Shown: positions 17,125 through 26,646, counted from the stretch's first letter. The stretch: DNA of 64,000 nucleotides from Roseateles sp. YR242 (GCF_900109745.1 NZ_FOAV01000001.1:310001-374000), one strand, 5' to 3'. Numbers and translations are program-made. The notes: generated by a model from the sequence alone, not told the origin.

Positions 17125-18246
17125 TCAAACGTCGTCGCCCGCCTGGGCGGAAAGCCACGCCTCGAAGTTCTTCTTGGCCAGGCTGGTCAAGATGCCCTGG
17201 AACAGCAGCTTGTCGCCTAAATAGAGGCTGTGACGGATGACGGTGTAGGGATTCATCCGGTGCTCGGAAATGCCTTCGAAATGGACCTGGTAACGCTTGA
17301 CGATGCCGATCGTCCCTCGGAGGTACTGGTTGAACTCCGCCCGTGAGATGGAGGGCTGCGCCGTCACGATCTCCTGCACGAAGCCATCCACCTTCTGCGG
17401 CTCAAAGTCGAAGGCGGGGAAGAAATGGCTCGCAATCTTCAGGAAGTTGAACGCATTGAGCTGCGCGCTGCGGCGCTCACCGGCCTGCGTTGCAGAGGCC
17501 CCGGCTGGCGGCGCTTCACCCGGCGCCTGGCCGTTGGCTTCTGGCGGCACGACCGTATCAGCCGTCTCAGCGGGCTCGTCCTCTTCCTTCTGAATCTCTT
17601 CTTCGGTGGAGTCACGGATTTGCCGGAACTCCCGGTCAGCCAGCTCGAAGAGGGCGGCCAGCGTGTTGATCCGGCGCTTCAGGTGATTGGGAATGGACTT
17701 CTTGTACTTGATCTTGTGATCCAGCACGCTCCAGGAGTCCTGGACGATCGTTCGCACCTGCACTTCGAATTGAAGGTCCGCGTAGGCGCGGTACTCGGGC
17801 AACTCCAGCCGCGGATTCTTGAGCTTGAGATCGACATGCAGGCCCTTGTAGCCGAAGGAGGCTTCCGTGTTCTCGATCGTCGAAATCTTGTCCGTGACTT
17901 CGACGACCTCAAACTCGCTCTTCAGGATCTCACCGATCTTCTCGATGTCATCTTCGTAGAGACAGACGATACGGAGGCCCACCAGGTCGCTGATGTGGTC
18001 CCGGATTTCGTATTCCTTTGAGTTCTCCTCCAGCACCGGGCGGTACTTGAGGTTGAACTTCTTGATGCATTCCTCGCGGTCCTTGAGTCGCGACTCAATC
18101 TTGGAGACCGGCACGGCACCGAGTTGAGGCAGGAGATCGGTCAGGAGGCTCGCCAGCGATCGACTGGCGTTTTGCAGCATCACCGCGTTTGCATCGTAGT
18201 AAACGCGGAACTCTGCTTTTTCGCCCTCGAAATCCCGACTCGCCAT
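17125..18246 (-). CDS. RelA/SpoT-domain protein (small-alarmone-synthetase-like) with extra C-terminal domain
   Basis: This 373-residue cytoplasmic protein has a (p)ppGpp synthetase domain spanning about residues 15-215. Residues expected for pyrophosphate transfer are present: Arg53 and Lys55 in SRLKDRE, Asp87 in DLVGLRIV, Tyr133 in FGYKGLH, Glu161 in FEVQVRT and His177 in LDHKIKYK. No hydrolase (HD) domain is visible. A linker rich in Glu, Pro and Ala (about 217-260) leads to a 110-residue helical C-terminal domain that I do not recognise. AAGGAGG lies 6 bases before the ATG. The activity could be ppGpp synthesis or a CapRel-like tRNA pyrophosphorylating toxin; sequence alone does not decide. 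Confidence 0.85.
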   Translation of the reverse strand: MASRDFEGEKAEFRVYYDANAVMLQNASRSLASLLTDLLPQLGAVPVSKIESRLKDREECIKKFNLKYRPVLEENSKEYEIRDHISDLVGLRIVCLYEDDIEKIGEILKSEFEVVEVTDKISTIENTEASFGYKGLHVDLKLKNPRLELPEYRAYADLQFEVQVRTIVQDSWSVLDHKIKYKKSIPNHLKRRINTLAALFELADREFRQIRDSTEEEIQKEEDEPAETADTVVPPEANGQAPGEAPPAGASATQAGERRSAQLNAFNFLKIASHFFPAFDFEPQKVDGFVQEIVTAQPSISRAEFNQYLRGTIGIVKRYQVHFEGISEHRMNPYTVIRHSLYLGDKLLFQGILTSLAKKNFEAWLSAQAGDDV

Positions 18247-18364
18247 GCGCTGCCTCCTTGTTGCTATGGCGCGGGTTCTCCCCGCGGCCGTCTCCCATCA
18301 TCGCACTGGTCGCGACAGTCGAACGTCAGCGGACCGTCGTGCGGCTCAGCCAATTGGCGGTCTA

Positions 18365-19771
18365 TCAACCCAGCGCAGGCAGCAAGTTCAGCAAGAACAC
18401 CATCAGGAGCCCGACCACGGCCACGATGGACTGCACCACGGAGATGGTGCGGGTGGCTTCTCCCATCGACATGCCGAACGATTCCTTCACCAGCCAGAAG
18501 CCGGCGTGGTTGGCATAGTTGAAGAACAGCGAACCACAGCCGATGGCCAGCGCCAGCAGCGGCTGGTTGACCGGCACGCCGGAGCTGCCCAGCGGCGCCA
18601 GGAGGCCCGCCGCGCCCACGATACCCACGGTGGCGGAGCCGGTGGAGACTGACAGCAGCATCGAGATCAGCCAGCCGAGCAGCAAGGGCGACACCGACAG
18701 TTGATGGCTCAGGTGCACGATCGCATCGCCCACATGCGCATCGGTCAGCACCTGCTGGAATGCGCCGCCCCCGGCAATGATGAGCAGCACATTGGAGATG
18801 GGCTTGACGCTCTGGCTGAGGGATTTGCGCACAGCCTCCGGTTCACCGGGATGGAGCACGACCATCGCAAAGATCAGCCCCACCAACATGGCCACGATCG
18901 GGTTGCCCACAAAGGCTGCGACATGCAGCACGGCGGAAGTCTTGTCGAGCAGGATCTCCGCCACGGCATGGGCCAGCATCAGCAGTGCCGGAAGCAGCGC
19001 ACACAGCACGCCGATGGCAACGCTGGGCGCGGCCGCCGTCGCGGAGCCTGGGGCAGCAGCAGCGGCGGAGGCCTCATCGGACTCCGGCACGTACTGGTGA
19101 ATCATGGCCTCATCGGGCCTGGCCTTCATTCGGGGCGCGATGAAGGTTCCATAGATCGGCCCTGCCAGGATGATCGCCGGAATGGCTGCGATAAAACCGT
19201 AGATCATCGTGGCGCCCACACTGGTTTTCAGCGTGGCGATGGCGGTCAGCGGCCCGGGATGGGGCGGCACCATGCCGTGCATGGCCGCCAATGCGGCAAT
19301 CACGGGGACCGACACATACACATAGGCGGAACCGCTGCCCAGCTTGCCGGTCTCGAGCTTGCGGGCGACACCGAAGATCAATGGCAGCAGAACCACCAGG
19401 CCCACTTCAAAAAACATCGGGATGCCGATGATGAAGGCCACGCCTGCCATGGTCCAGGGCAGGACCCTGTAGGAGGACCGGCTGACGATGGCATTGGCCA
19501 CGCTGGTGGTGACTCCGGAATCGGCCAGCAGCTTGCCCAGCATGGCGCCCAGCGCCACCACCAGCCCCACGACGCCAAGCGTCTTGCCTGCGCCTGAAGA
19601 GATGGCGGAGGCCAGCTTGTTCAAGGGCATGCTGGTGGCCAGCCCCACGGCCATCGACACCAGCAGCAGGGCCACCAGCGGATGAAGCCTGGGTTTGGCC
19701 ACGATCAGGGCCACAAGCCCCAGGACGCTGACCAATGCGATGGCCAGCAGTTGGATGTCCACAAGGCTCAT
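18365..19771 (-). CDS. GntP-family gluconate/organic acid:H+ symporter
   Basis: This 468-residue inner-membrane permease has about 12-14 hydrophobic helices. Family segments include AISSGAGKTLGVVGLVVALGAMLGKLL early, MHGMVPPHPGPLTA in the middle and PLLLGWLISMLLSVSTGSATV late. GntP permeases import gluconate, fructuronate or related sugar acids with protons. No gluconokinase or GntR gene is adjacent, so the exact substrate is open. It stands alone between the alarmone-synthetase-like gene and an unknown gene. Confidence 0.9.
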   Translation of the reverse strand: MSLVDIQLLAIALVSVLGLVALIVAKPRLHPLVALLLVSMAVGLATSMPLNKLASAISSGAGKTLGVVGLVVALGAMLGKLLADSGVTTSVANAIVSRSSYRVLPWTMAGVAFIIGIPMFFEVGLVVLLPLIFGVARKLETGKLGSGSAYVYVSVPVIAALAAMHGMVPPHPGPLTAIATLKTSVGATMIYGFIAAIPAIILAGPIYGTFIAPRMKARPDEAMIHQYVPESDEASAAAAAPGSATAAAPSVAIGVLCALLPALLMLAHAVAEILLDKTSAVLHVAAFVGNPIVAMLVGLIFAMVVLHPGEPEAVRKSLSQSVKPISNVLLIIAGGGAFQQVLTDAHVGDAIVHLSHQLSVSPLLLGWLISMLLSVSTGSATVGIVGAAGLLAPLGSSGVPVNQPLLALAIGCGSLFFNYANHAGFWLVKESFGMSMGEATRTISVVQSIVAVVGLLMVFLLNLLPALG

Positions 19772-19938
19772 ATCGCCCGTCTCCGTTCTTGTTCAATCTG
19801 CAACCTGCGTCGGCAGCCCACGGCTGCAATTGCGAGGTGGCGACTGACCTTAGCAGTGCCTGGCGGGCAGAAGGGCGAAGGGAGAGCGGATGGGTGGGAT
19901 CGGTGCGGTGTTCGTAGCGGTGGTGGGGGGAGACGGTC

Positions 19939-21057
19939 TCAATATTGCAGCAGCTTCGCCATCGACTCATCCCAGGTCAGCGGCCACCCCTCACGCTCGG
20001 CCTTTTCAAACAGCGCCTGATGCTTCTTTTCTTCGGGCGCAGACCTCACGCTGTTGTCGAGTTTTTTCTGCCGATCACGCCATGTCTTGGGCGCCAGAAC
20101 CGCTATCCACGATAGATACTCCTCCCGCTCCTTGGCGCCGTGCTCCATCAGTTTTTGATGGGTGGCCGCCTTCTTTTCTTCCCGCATGACACTGGTCGCC
20201 TGCTTTTTCTCCTCCTGTTTGATGAAGTCCTGAGGCGACATGTGTGCGCCGGTCTTCTCGAAGATGCGGCGCTCGATCATGTCCGTCACTCTCGAAGATG
20301 CGTTGCCATCCGCCGCTTGGTGATCGGTGCCTGAAGATCCGGTGGTCGTCTTCGTGTGCGGCTTGCGGGACTCCAAATCCTTCGCCGTCAAACCAAGCAT
20401 CGGCGCTGCGTTCAGCGCTGCCTTCGAATAGTTGATCGAACTCTCTGTCATCTTCAATGGCGCGAGAGACTTGGGTTCGCCACTCTTGCCGCCGCTGGAG
20501 GAAGCCAGGTAGACCGGCTTCTCCGCGTCCAGGTCAAGCTCAGGCGAAGCCGTCGAACTCGGGACCGACTCAGAGGGCATCGCCTGCTCGTCCAACCAGG
20601 AGAGAATGGCCACGGCCGCGCTATTGGGCTGCCCCATCGGAATGCTGAACGCCTTGCCCCTGGACACTTGTGCACGCAGCAGCTGAATCTTGATGTTGTC
20701 CGCCGAGCCCCATTTCTCGATCACTTCGGCCAGCCACCGTTGCTGCCCCTCGGTCAGGTTTCCGCCTTGGGGCGTGAGATAGCCCATCAATTCATCCACA
20801 TCGGCCCGCCGCACAGACTTCCAGGTCGCAGGATCTTCCACATCGACAAAGCGCTGCGCAGGCGGCATGGGCGCCAGGCAGCCCATGGCTTGCATGACCT
20901 GTTGCTGCCCCTGCATACGGGCGGATTTGTCGATGCCGGTCTGCAGTTGCTCATGCGTTTCAACAGTCCTGCCCACGGTCTTCGGACGTTCATCTTCGTT
21001 GGACGCGACCGCCCGGTCTCGCCGCGCTTGAAGAGGACCGGATGTGGAGGTTTTCAT
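19939..21057 (-). CDS. Hypothetical soluble protein with N-terminal S-x-x-MQxQ motif
   Basis: This 372-residue protein has no signal peptide or membrane helix. Residues 37-70 contain LQTGIDKSARMQGQQQVMQ followed by an AQRF segment, with the same spacing (S-x-x-M-Q-x-Q-x-x-x-h-x-A-h) as the product of 14153-14851. The middle is Ser/Thr/Pro-rich, apparently disordered. The last 130 residues are highly charged and helical (FIKQEEKKQATSVMREEKKA) ending in AEREGWPLTWDESMAKLLQY. No known catalytic domain was recognised. It could be a secreted effector or cargo protein. The upstream in-frame extension is not protein-like. Confidence 0.68.
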   Translation of the reverse strand: MKTSTSGPLQARRDRAVASNEDERPKTVGRTVETHEQLQTGIDKSARMQGQQQVMQAMGCLAPMPPAQRFVDVEDPATWKSVRRADVDELMGYLTPQGGNLTEGQQRWLAEVIEKWGSADNIKIQLLRAQVSRGKAFSIPMGQPNSAAVAILSWLDEQAMPSESVPSSTASPELDLDAEKPVYLASSSGGKSGEPKSLAPLKMTESSINYSKAALNAAPMLGLTAKDLESRKPHTKTTTGSSGTDHQAADGNASSRVTDMIERRIFEKTGAHMSPQDFIKQEEKKQATSVMREEKKAATHQKLMEHGAKEREEYLSWIAVLAPKTWRDRQKKLDNSVRSAPEEKKHQALFEKAEREGWPLTWDESMAKLLQY

Positions 21058-21203
21058 GGGTCGCCTCGCAGTCTGCGGTTGGAAGAGGAAGCGTTTGACC
21101 CATGCTAAAGGTGAGCCCTTGCAACGACACTCGGCAAAATGACCATATCGTGGCGCGGTAATCCTGAGGAACGGCTGCAAAACCGCGCGTCACCCCGAAC
21201 GCC

Positions 21204-21440
21204 CTATTTCTTGCGCTGGCCCCTCGCCCGCCGCAAGCGATACGCCACCAGCGGCAACACCAACGCCAGCAGCACTCCGACCCCTATGCGCACCTCGACC
21301 TGGCTCTTGTTGGGCAACCCCACTAACCAATCCAGCGCCTGCCGCGCCCCACTGCTGATCAACCAGATCAACAACACCGCCATCACGGCGGCCACCAGCA
21401 AGCCAATGGCCCGCTGCTTCCTGTCAGGTCTCATGTTCAT
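21204..21440 (-). CDS. Small two-helix membrane protein
   Basis: This 78-residue protein has two membrane helices (AIGLLVAAVMAVLLIWLI near residue 10 and VRIGVGVLLALVLPLVAY near 50) and a basic C-terminus RLRRARGQRKK. The first of two ATGs overlaps the upstream thioesterase stop as ATGA. It is the last gene of the SDR-yceH-thioesterase operon. No function is recognised. Confidence 0.7.
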   Translation of the reverse strand: MNMRPDRKQRAIGLLVAAVMAVLLIWLISSGARQALDWLVGLPNKSQVEVRIGVGVLLALVLPLVAYRLRRARGQRKK

Positions 21441-21856
21441 ACCAATTGGGCCCTCACCCATTCCGGCAGAGGCATCGACTTCTGCACGGCTGCATCCTGC
21501 CACACCGTCGTGGCCCCGCCTGCTGCGCAGATCACCCCCGGCTCGTCCGCTCGTTCCAGCGTGATCCACGTATCAAAACTTGATCGCCCCGGCGACGACA
21601 CGTAGTGCCGCGCAATCAACTCCCCGGGGTAGGTCACCGCCCGATAGAAGTTGCAGAAGGCATTCACGATGACCGGCCCCTGCCCTGCCGGGTTGGGCGC
21701 ACCGCCCAGACGCTCCAGCCATTCCACGCGTGCCATTTCCAGATAGCGGAAATACACGGTGTTGTTGACATGGCCCATCGCGTCCATGTCCCCCCATCGG
21801 ATCTGAATGCGGGTCTCATGGACCAGCTTCTTCTCCTCTGGAATTTCGAACCTCAT
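21437..21856 (-). CDS. Acyl-CoA thioesterase (4HBT hotdog family)
   Basis: This 139-residue single hotdog domain carries the 4-hydroxybenzoyl-CoA thioesterase signature: RWGDMDAMGHVNNTVYFRYL with the catalytic Asp in the DMDAMGHVNN loop. YbgC/FadM-like enzymes of this size cleave medium- or aromatic acyl-CoA thioesters. Its start overlaps the yceH stop as ATGA, and its stop overlaps the next gene in the same way. The substrate is undetermined. Confidence 0.87.
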   Translation of the reverse strand: MRFEIPEEKKLVHETRIQIRWGDMDAMGHVNNTVYFRYLEMARVEWLERLGGAPNPAGQGPVIVNAFCNFYRAVTYPGELIARHYVSSPGRSSFDTWITLERADEPGVICAAGGATTVWQDAAVQKSMPLPEWVRAQLV

Positions 21857-22509
21857 GGCGCCAAGCCCAGTTCGGACTGCAGCCGTGCCACCGCCGCCTT
21901 CAGCTGTTCCACATCGGCGCGCAGCGCAGCGATCTCCTCATCACGAGGGTCCGGGCCTGAAGCGGCCGCCCCACGCCCGGATGCAGACTCCACCACGCCC
22001 CCCACCGGCAACTCAGGCTCACCACTCAACAGATGCGCCCAGCGTTGCTCACGCGCACCCGGTGCCCGCGGCAGCTTGCGCGCCAGCGGCGGCTCACGCT
22101 CGGCCAGTTCTTCCAAAAAGCCTTCGACCGATGAGACATCTGCAAAGCGGTGAATCCGCTCCGCATTGAGCCGCAGCTCTGCCGCCGTCTGCGGGCCCCG
22201 CAGCATCAGCACGGTCAACAAGGCCTCCGCCTGCCCCGGCACGCCCAGCACCCGCTTCATGTTGTGCTCAAAACGCAGCACCCGACTGCCGCTCACGGTG
22301 TTCACCAGGCTCATTGCCTTGAGCTCATCCAGCGTTGAAGCCACGTCGGCCTCGGAGGCATTCATCACCGGGTCTCGTGCCGTCTTCTGGTTCACGCCCA
22401 GTGTCAGGCTGTTCAAGGACATCGGATAACTGTCAGGCACGGTAAAGGCCTTCTCCACCAGCACCGCCAGCACACGCGCTTCCAGCGCACTCAATTCACG
22501 AACCGCCAT
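21853..22509 (-). CDS. yceH: YceH family (DUF480) protein
   Basis: This 218-residue protein has two winged-helix-like repeats of the YceH/DUF480 family: LSALEARVLAVLVEKAFTVP, YPMSLNSLTLGVNQKT and LRGPQTAAELRLNAERIH are diagnostic. The C-terminal 30 residues form a predicted coiled coil (EIAALRADVEQLKAAVARLQ). Family function is unknown; a DNA- or protein-binding role is suggested by the fold. It starts 2 bases after the SDR stop and overlaps the thioesterase by ATGA. Confidence 0.9.
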   Translation of the reverse strand: MAVRELSALEARVLAVLVEKAFTVPDSYPMSLNSLTLGVNQKTARDPVMNASEADVASTLDELKAMSLVNTVSGSRVLRFEHNMKRVLGVPGQAEALLTVLMLRGPQTAAELRLNAERIHRFADVSSVEGFLEELAEREPPLARKLPRAPGAREQRWAHLLSGEPELPVGGVVESASGRGAAASGPDPRDEEIAALRADVEQLKAAVARLQSELGLAP

Positions 22510-22511
22510 GC

Positions 22512-23294
22512 TCAGACACCAAATCCATCATCTGCTTGAATCACTGCGCCGTTGATGAAACGGCTCTCCTTGGCACACAACATCAGCAAGGTGGTGTCCA
22601 GGTCTTGCGGCTGGCCCACCCGCTTACGCGGCAACAGGTCCACCAGCTTGCGGCCCTGCTCGGTCTGCCAGTGGTGGTGGTTGATTTCTGTGTCGATATA
22701 GCCGGGGCAGATGGCATTGACATTGATGTCGTACTTGCCCCACTCCAGCGCCATGGCACGGGTCATGTGGATGACCGCCGCCTTGCTCATGGCATACACA
22801 CCAATCTGCGAGAGCACCCGCAAACCCGCCATGGAGGCAACGTTGACGATGCGCCCGCCGGTATACGTGCCGGGCGCCGCCCCGCGCGCGCGGGCCAGCA
22901 TGCGCTTGCCCACCTCCTGCGCCACGAAGAAGGATCCGCGCACATTGGTGTCCATCACGAAGTCGAAATCATCCGGCGTGACATCCACCAGGCGCTGCGT
23001 GGTGCTGACGCCGGAGTTGTTGATCAGGATGTCCAGCGTGCCGACTTCGGTCTCGGCCCGGGCCACGGCGGCCGCAATGCTGTCGATGTCCGTGACATCC
23101 ATGCTGACCACATGCGCATCGCCACCACCGGCTTCGATTTCCGCACGCAATGCCTTCAGTCGCTCCACCCGCCGCGCTGCCAACACCACACAGGCGCCGG
23201 CCTTGGACAAGGTTTTTGCAAACTGCTCGCCCAGACCACTGGACGCCCCGGTGACAAGGGCCACACGGCCCTCCAGATCGATGCTGTAGCTCAT
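22512..23294 (-). CDS. SDR family NAD(P)-dependent oxidoreductase
   Basis: This 260-residue protein has the Rossmann motif TGASSGLGEQF near residues 14-24, INNSGVS, the VNVASMAG serine and the YAMSKAAV Tyr/Lys pair. RRVERL after the second strand points to NADPH. The ATG is placed at MSYSIDLEGRVALVTG because the fold begins there. First gene of the operon with yceH, thioesterase and the small membrane protein; together they suggest acyl or ketoacyl metabolism, but the substrate is not known. Confidence 0.9.
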   Translation of the reverse strand: MSYSIDLEGRVALVTGASSGLGEQFAKTLSKAGACVVLAARRVERLKALRAEIEAGGGDAHVVSMDVTDIDSIAAAVARAETEVGTLDILINNSGVSTTQRLVDVTPDDFDFVMDTNVRGSFFVAQEVGKRMLARARGAAPGTYTGGRIVNVASMAGLRVLSQIGVYAMSKAAVIHMTRAMALEWGKYDINVNAICPGYIDTEINHHHWQTEQGRKLVDLLPRKRVGQPQDLDTTLLMLCAKESRFINGAVIQADDGFGV

Positions 23295-23476
23295 GACAAG
23301 GTCTCTCGTTGATGACGGCTCGGTGACCCAAGAATCGCTGCCGATGACGATATCACGCAGCCGAGTCACCTCGCGTCACCCGCGTGCCCAACCTTGTCCT
23401 GGCACCCGATCGACGTTAATCCAGCCGTCCATCCGGCCGCCCACACACCGGACGTGCCGCCAGGGCTGCCAGCGGA

Positions 23477-23878
23477 TCAATCCGCCAGCACGGTCTCGAT
23501 TTCCGTCTTGACCTGCGTCATGAGCTTGTGCACCGGGCACTTGGCCGCCACCTGAAGCAGGCGCTCACGGTCTTCCGCCGTGAGATTGCCCACCAGCGTC
23601 AGCGTGGCCTTGAGCTTGTAGAGCCCTTGCTGCTCATGGGAGCCGTCACGGTCCACCTGCACCAGCACATCCTCCACCGGCAGGCCCTTGCGGTTGGCAT
23701 ACCAGAGCACCGTCAGTGCCTTGCAGGCGCCCAGCGCGGCGTCGTAGAGCTCATGCGCGTCCGGGCCCGCATCCTCACCACCGCCCGCCACGGACTGGTC
23801 CGCCGTCAACTGGTGTTGGCGGATGCTGACGGTCTGGCGCATCGGGCCGGTCTTGTCTCGCTGAACATGAATACTCAT
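23477..23878 (-). CDS. OsmC-family protein (peroxidase-like)
   Basis: This 133-residue OsmC/Ohr-fold protein has the two reactive cysteines in their family contexts (ALGACKALT and AAKCPVHKL). Such proteins reduce organic hydroperoxides or bind small molecules. It is monocistronic and divergent from the ETF-ubiquinone oxidoreductase gene. Whether it is a true peroxidase or one of the YhfA-type uncharacterised members cannot be decided from sequence. Confidence 0.88.
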   Translation of the reverse strand: MSIHVQRDKTGPMRQTVSIRQHQLTADQSVAGGGEDAGPDAHELYDAALGACKALTVLWYANRKGLPVEDVLVQVDRDGSHEQQGLYKLKATLTLVGNLTAEDRERLLQVAAKCPVHKLMTQVKTEIETVLAD

Positions 23879-24181
23879 CAAGGTCTCCTGAAATCGGTCT
23901 GAGAAGCCCATCCTAAGGCGGGGGCCAGGGCCCGGCATCCATCTCCCGGGATAGTCACCCGGGCAGGACCCACACCAACCCACACCACAAACCGGGCCAA
24001 GCGCACCAGACCAGCCCCCAGCGCCACACACCACTGGCGCGCGTCCGTCAGTCACATTCGGCTCAGCTCTCTATTTCCCGGAAAAGCACGACCGTTCTAT
24101 TTTCGATTCGGCCGGCTAGAATGCGCCGCAAACCGCCGGAGCAGCCGCCCGGCTCCCAAACGAGAACGACCAAGGATGACC
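23879..24181. other. Divergent intergenic region osmC-family / ETF-QO
   Basis: About 300 bases with no gene. It must hold promoters for both neighbours. A TAGAAT at 24117-24122 is a reasonable -10 element for the rightward gene. No operator palindrome was seen. Confidence 0.5.
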
Positions 24182-25867
24182 ATGACCTCCGAAGAACTTG
24201 TTGCCCAGTACGGTCCGCGCGACAGCATGGAATACGACGTGGTCGTCGTGGGCGGTGGCCCGGCCGGTCTGGCAACGGCGATCCGCCTGAAACAGCTGGC
24301 CGCTGAGAAGAGCCAGGAGATTTCGGTGGTGGTGCTGGAGAAGGGCTCGGAGCCTGGCGCGCACATCCTCTCCGGTGCGGTGATGGACCCGCGCGCACTG
24401 ACGGAGCTGTTCCCCAACTGGAAGGAACTGGACGCACCGCTGGGCCAACCAGTGACCGAAGACCAGGTGCTGTTCCTGAGCGAGACCGGCGCCAGGGACA
24501 CGCCGCAGTGGCTGATCCCGGCCTGCTTCCACAACCACGGCAACTACGTGATCTCGCTGGGCAATGTCACCAAGTGGCTGGGCCAGCAGGCCGAGGCGCT
24601 GGGCGTGGAGATCTTCCCCGGCTTTGCCGCCGCCGAGGTGCTCTATGACGAGCAGGGCCGCGTCAAGGGCGTGGCCACCGGCAACGTGGGCGTGGGCAAG
24701 GACGGCGAGCCGCATGAGGGCTTCCAGCTGGGCATGGAACTGCACGGCAAGTACACGATCTTCGCAGAAGGCGCGCGTGGCCATCTGGGCAAGCAGCTGA
24801 TTGCCAAATACCAACTGGACGCCGGCAAGGACCCGCAGACCTACGGCATCGGCATCAAGGAACTGTGGGAAGTGCCGGCCGACAAGGCCAAGCCCGGCCT
24901 GGTGGTGCACACCGCCGGTTGGCCCATGGACAGCGAGACCTACGGCGGCGGCTTCCTCTACCACCTGGAAGGCAACAAGGTGACGCTGGGCTTCGTGGTC
25001 GGCCTGGACTACAAGAACCCGTGGCTCTCCCCCTTCGAGGAAATGCAGCGCTGGAAGACCCACCCGTCCATCCGCCAGCACATCGAAGGCGGCAAGCGCC
25101 TGGGCTATGGCGCACGGGCCATCACCGCCGGCGGCCTGTTGAGCCTCCCCAAGCAGGTGTTCCCGGGCGGCGCACTGGTGGGTGATGACGCGGGTTATCT
25201 CAACGCCGCACGCATCAAGGGCAGCCATGCCGCCATCAAGAGCGGCATGCTGTGCGCCGAAGCCATCGCCGAAGCGCTGGCTGCCGGCCGTGCACAGGAC
25301 GAGCTCAACGCCTACCCCGCCGCTTTTGAGCAGAGCTGGCTGCGCGAGGAACTGGACCAGTCCCGCAATTTCAAGACCTGGTTCAAGAAGGGCAACACCA
25401 TCGGCACGCTGATGACCGGCATCGAGCAGTGGCTGCTGCCCAAGCTGGGCATCAAGAGCCCGCCCTGGACGCTGCATCGCGACAAGCCGGACCATGTCTA
25501 CCTGCGCCCCGCCGCCGAGATGCCCAAGATCAGCTACCCGAAGCCGGATGGCAAGCTGACCTTCGACCGGCTTTCGTCGGTGTTTGTGTCCAACACCAAC
25601 CACGAAGAAAACCAGCCCGCCCACCTCACGCTGAAGGACAACGCAGTGCCGGTGCAGGTCAACCTGACCCAGTACGCGGGCCCGGAAAGCCGCTATTGCC
25701 CGGCCGGCGTGTACGAGTTTGTGAAGAACGCCGACAACAGCGAACGCCTGCAGATCAACGCGCAGAACTGCGTGCACTGCAAGACCTGCGACATCAAGGA
25801 CCCGACACAGAACATCGTGTGGGTAACACCTGAAGGCGGCGGCGGGCCGAACTACGCGGGGATGTGA
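24182..25867 (+). CDS. Electron transfer flavoprotein-ubiquinone oxidoreductase
   Basis: This 561-residue membrane-associated flavoprotein passes electrons from ETF (fed by acyl-CoA and choline-type dehydrogenases) to ubiquinone. The FAD motif VVVVGGGPAGLATAIRL lies near residues 18-34, and the KGSEPGAHILSGAVMDP segment is characteristic. The C-terminal 4Fe-4S cluster is ligated by RYCPAGVYE and CVHCKTCDIKDP. Two ATGs are 6 bases apart; the second is chosen because AAGGA sits 5 bases before it and overlaps the first. A strong terminator follows. Confidence 0.95.
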   Translation: MTSEELVAQYGPRDSMEYDVVVVGGGPAGLATAIRLKQLAAEKSQEISVVVLEKGSEPGAHILSGAVMDPRALTELFPNWKELDAPLGQPVTEDQVLFLSETGARDTPQWLIPACFHNHGNYVISLGNVTKWLGQQAEALGVEIFPGFAAAEVLYDEQGRVKGVATGNVGVGKDGEPHEGFQLGMELHGKYTIFAEGARGHLGKQLIAKYQLDAGKDPQTYGIGIKELWEVPADKAKPGLVVHTAGWPMDSETYGGGFLYHLEGNKVTLGFVVGLDYKNPWLSPFEEMQRWKTHPSIRQHIEGGKRLGYGARAITAGGLLSLPKQVFPGGALVGDDAGYLNAARIKGSHAAIKSGMLCAEAIAEALAAGRAQDELNAYPAAFEQSWLREELDQSRNFKTWFKKGNTIGTLMTGIEQWLLPKLGIKSPPWTLHRDKPDHVYLRPAAEMPKISYPKPDGKLTFDRLSSVFVSNTNHEENQPAHLTLKDNAVPVQVNLTQYAGPESRYCPAGVYEFVKNADNSERLQINAQNCVHCKTCDIKDPTQNIVWVTPEGGGGPNYAGM

Positions 25868-25890
25868 ACCGACGCCCCCTGGAAACAACG

Positions 25891-25915
25891 AAGCCCGCAT
25901 CTGCGGGCTTTTTTG
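25891..25915 (+). terminator. Rho-independent terminator of ETF-QO gene
   Basis: A perfect 9-bp stem AAGCCCGCA/TGCGGGCTT with a two-base loop is followed by a run of T, 24 bases after the stop codon. Confidence 0.9.
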
Positions 25916-26013
25916 TAGGTGCTTGGGGCCGGGGTGGCCAGGAGGCGCTGGAATCGCTTGGAGCGCTTTGGAAGGCACGAGGGCTTCTGACGCCTTGGCG
26001 CCCGCACTGAAGC

Positions 26014-26646
26014 TCAGCGCTGCGCCAGCAAGGTCATCCAGCGCGCCAGCACCTGCTCTTCATACGAGCCCTTGCGTTGATGCGCCAGGATGCGGCTGCG
26101 CTCGCCCTCACTTCGGTTCTGGCTCAGCTTGACCTTGAGCACACACCGCTCCACCGGAATGCGAAACCCGATGATGCTGCCCAGCAGCTTGCCGTCGCGG
26201 TCGGCCGGCAGGCCGCTCCAGTCCCTGGCGTAGGCGGGCTCCTGCGTGGCGATGAGACGCTTGAGCAGGCTGTCCTTCTCCATCGGGTGATCAATGATCT
26301 GTGCACGCCCATGGATCTGCACGGTGACGTAGTTCCAGGTGGGCACCGACTTGGACACGTCGTAATGCCGCGGCGACACATAAGCCCCAGGGCCACTGAA
26401 CTGCACCAGCACCGGGCCGGCCTTGCCGCTCACCAACGCTTCGGTGCTCTGGTTCGAGCGGGCCATGTGCCCTTCCACCCACCAGTTGTCCGGCTTGTTC
26501 TTGTCCGCGCCCCAGACCATGGGCACCGGCACCGCGCAGAGCCCATGCGTGGGATCCTGCAGCATCATGGTCGCCAGCGGGTGCTGCTGAATCAGCAACC
26601 GGGCCATGGACAGATCGGGCAGTTCGGACGAATTCGGCGTGTGCAT
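26014..26646 (-). CDS. PaiB-type FMN-binding negative transcriptional regulator
   Basis: This 210-residue protein belongs to the PaiB/FMN_bind_2 split-barrel family. Recognisable segments are HPLATMM near the N-terminus, GHMARSNQ, the YVSPRHYD motif followed by VPTWNYVTVQIHG, and a C-terminal IVGFRIPVER-like helix preceding KLSQNR. Bacillus PaiB represses sporulation and protease genes, while many proteobacterial members are of unknown role. The start MHTPNSSEL is preferred over a longer frame lacking family similarity. It is monocistronic. Confidence 0.86.
   Translation of the reverse strand: MHTPNSSELPDLSMARLLIQQHPLATMMLQDPTHGLCAVPVPMVWGADKNKPDNWWVEGHMARSNQSTEALVSGKAGPVLVQFSGPGAYVSPRHYDVSKSVPTWNYVTVQIHGRAQIIDHPMEKDSLLKRLIATQEPAYARDWSGLPADRDGKLLGSIIGFRIPVERCVLKVKLSQNRSEGERSRILAHQRKGSYEEQVLARWMTLLAQR

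Noticed and set aside
24116-25978. 620-codon minus-strand frame opposite the ETF-QO gene
   Set aside because: Mirror frame of the flavoprotein; the composition is typical of antisense GC-rich reading.
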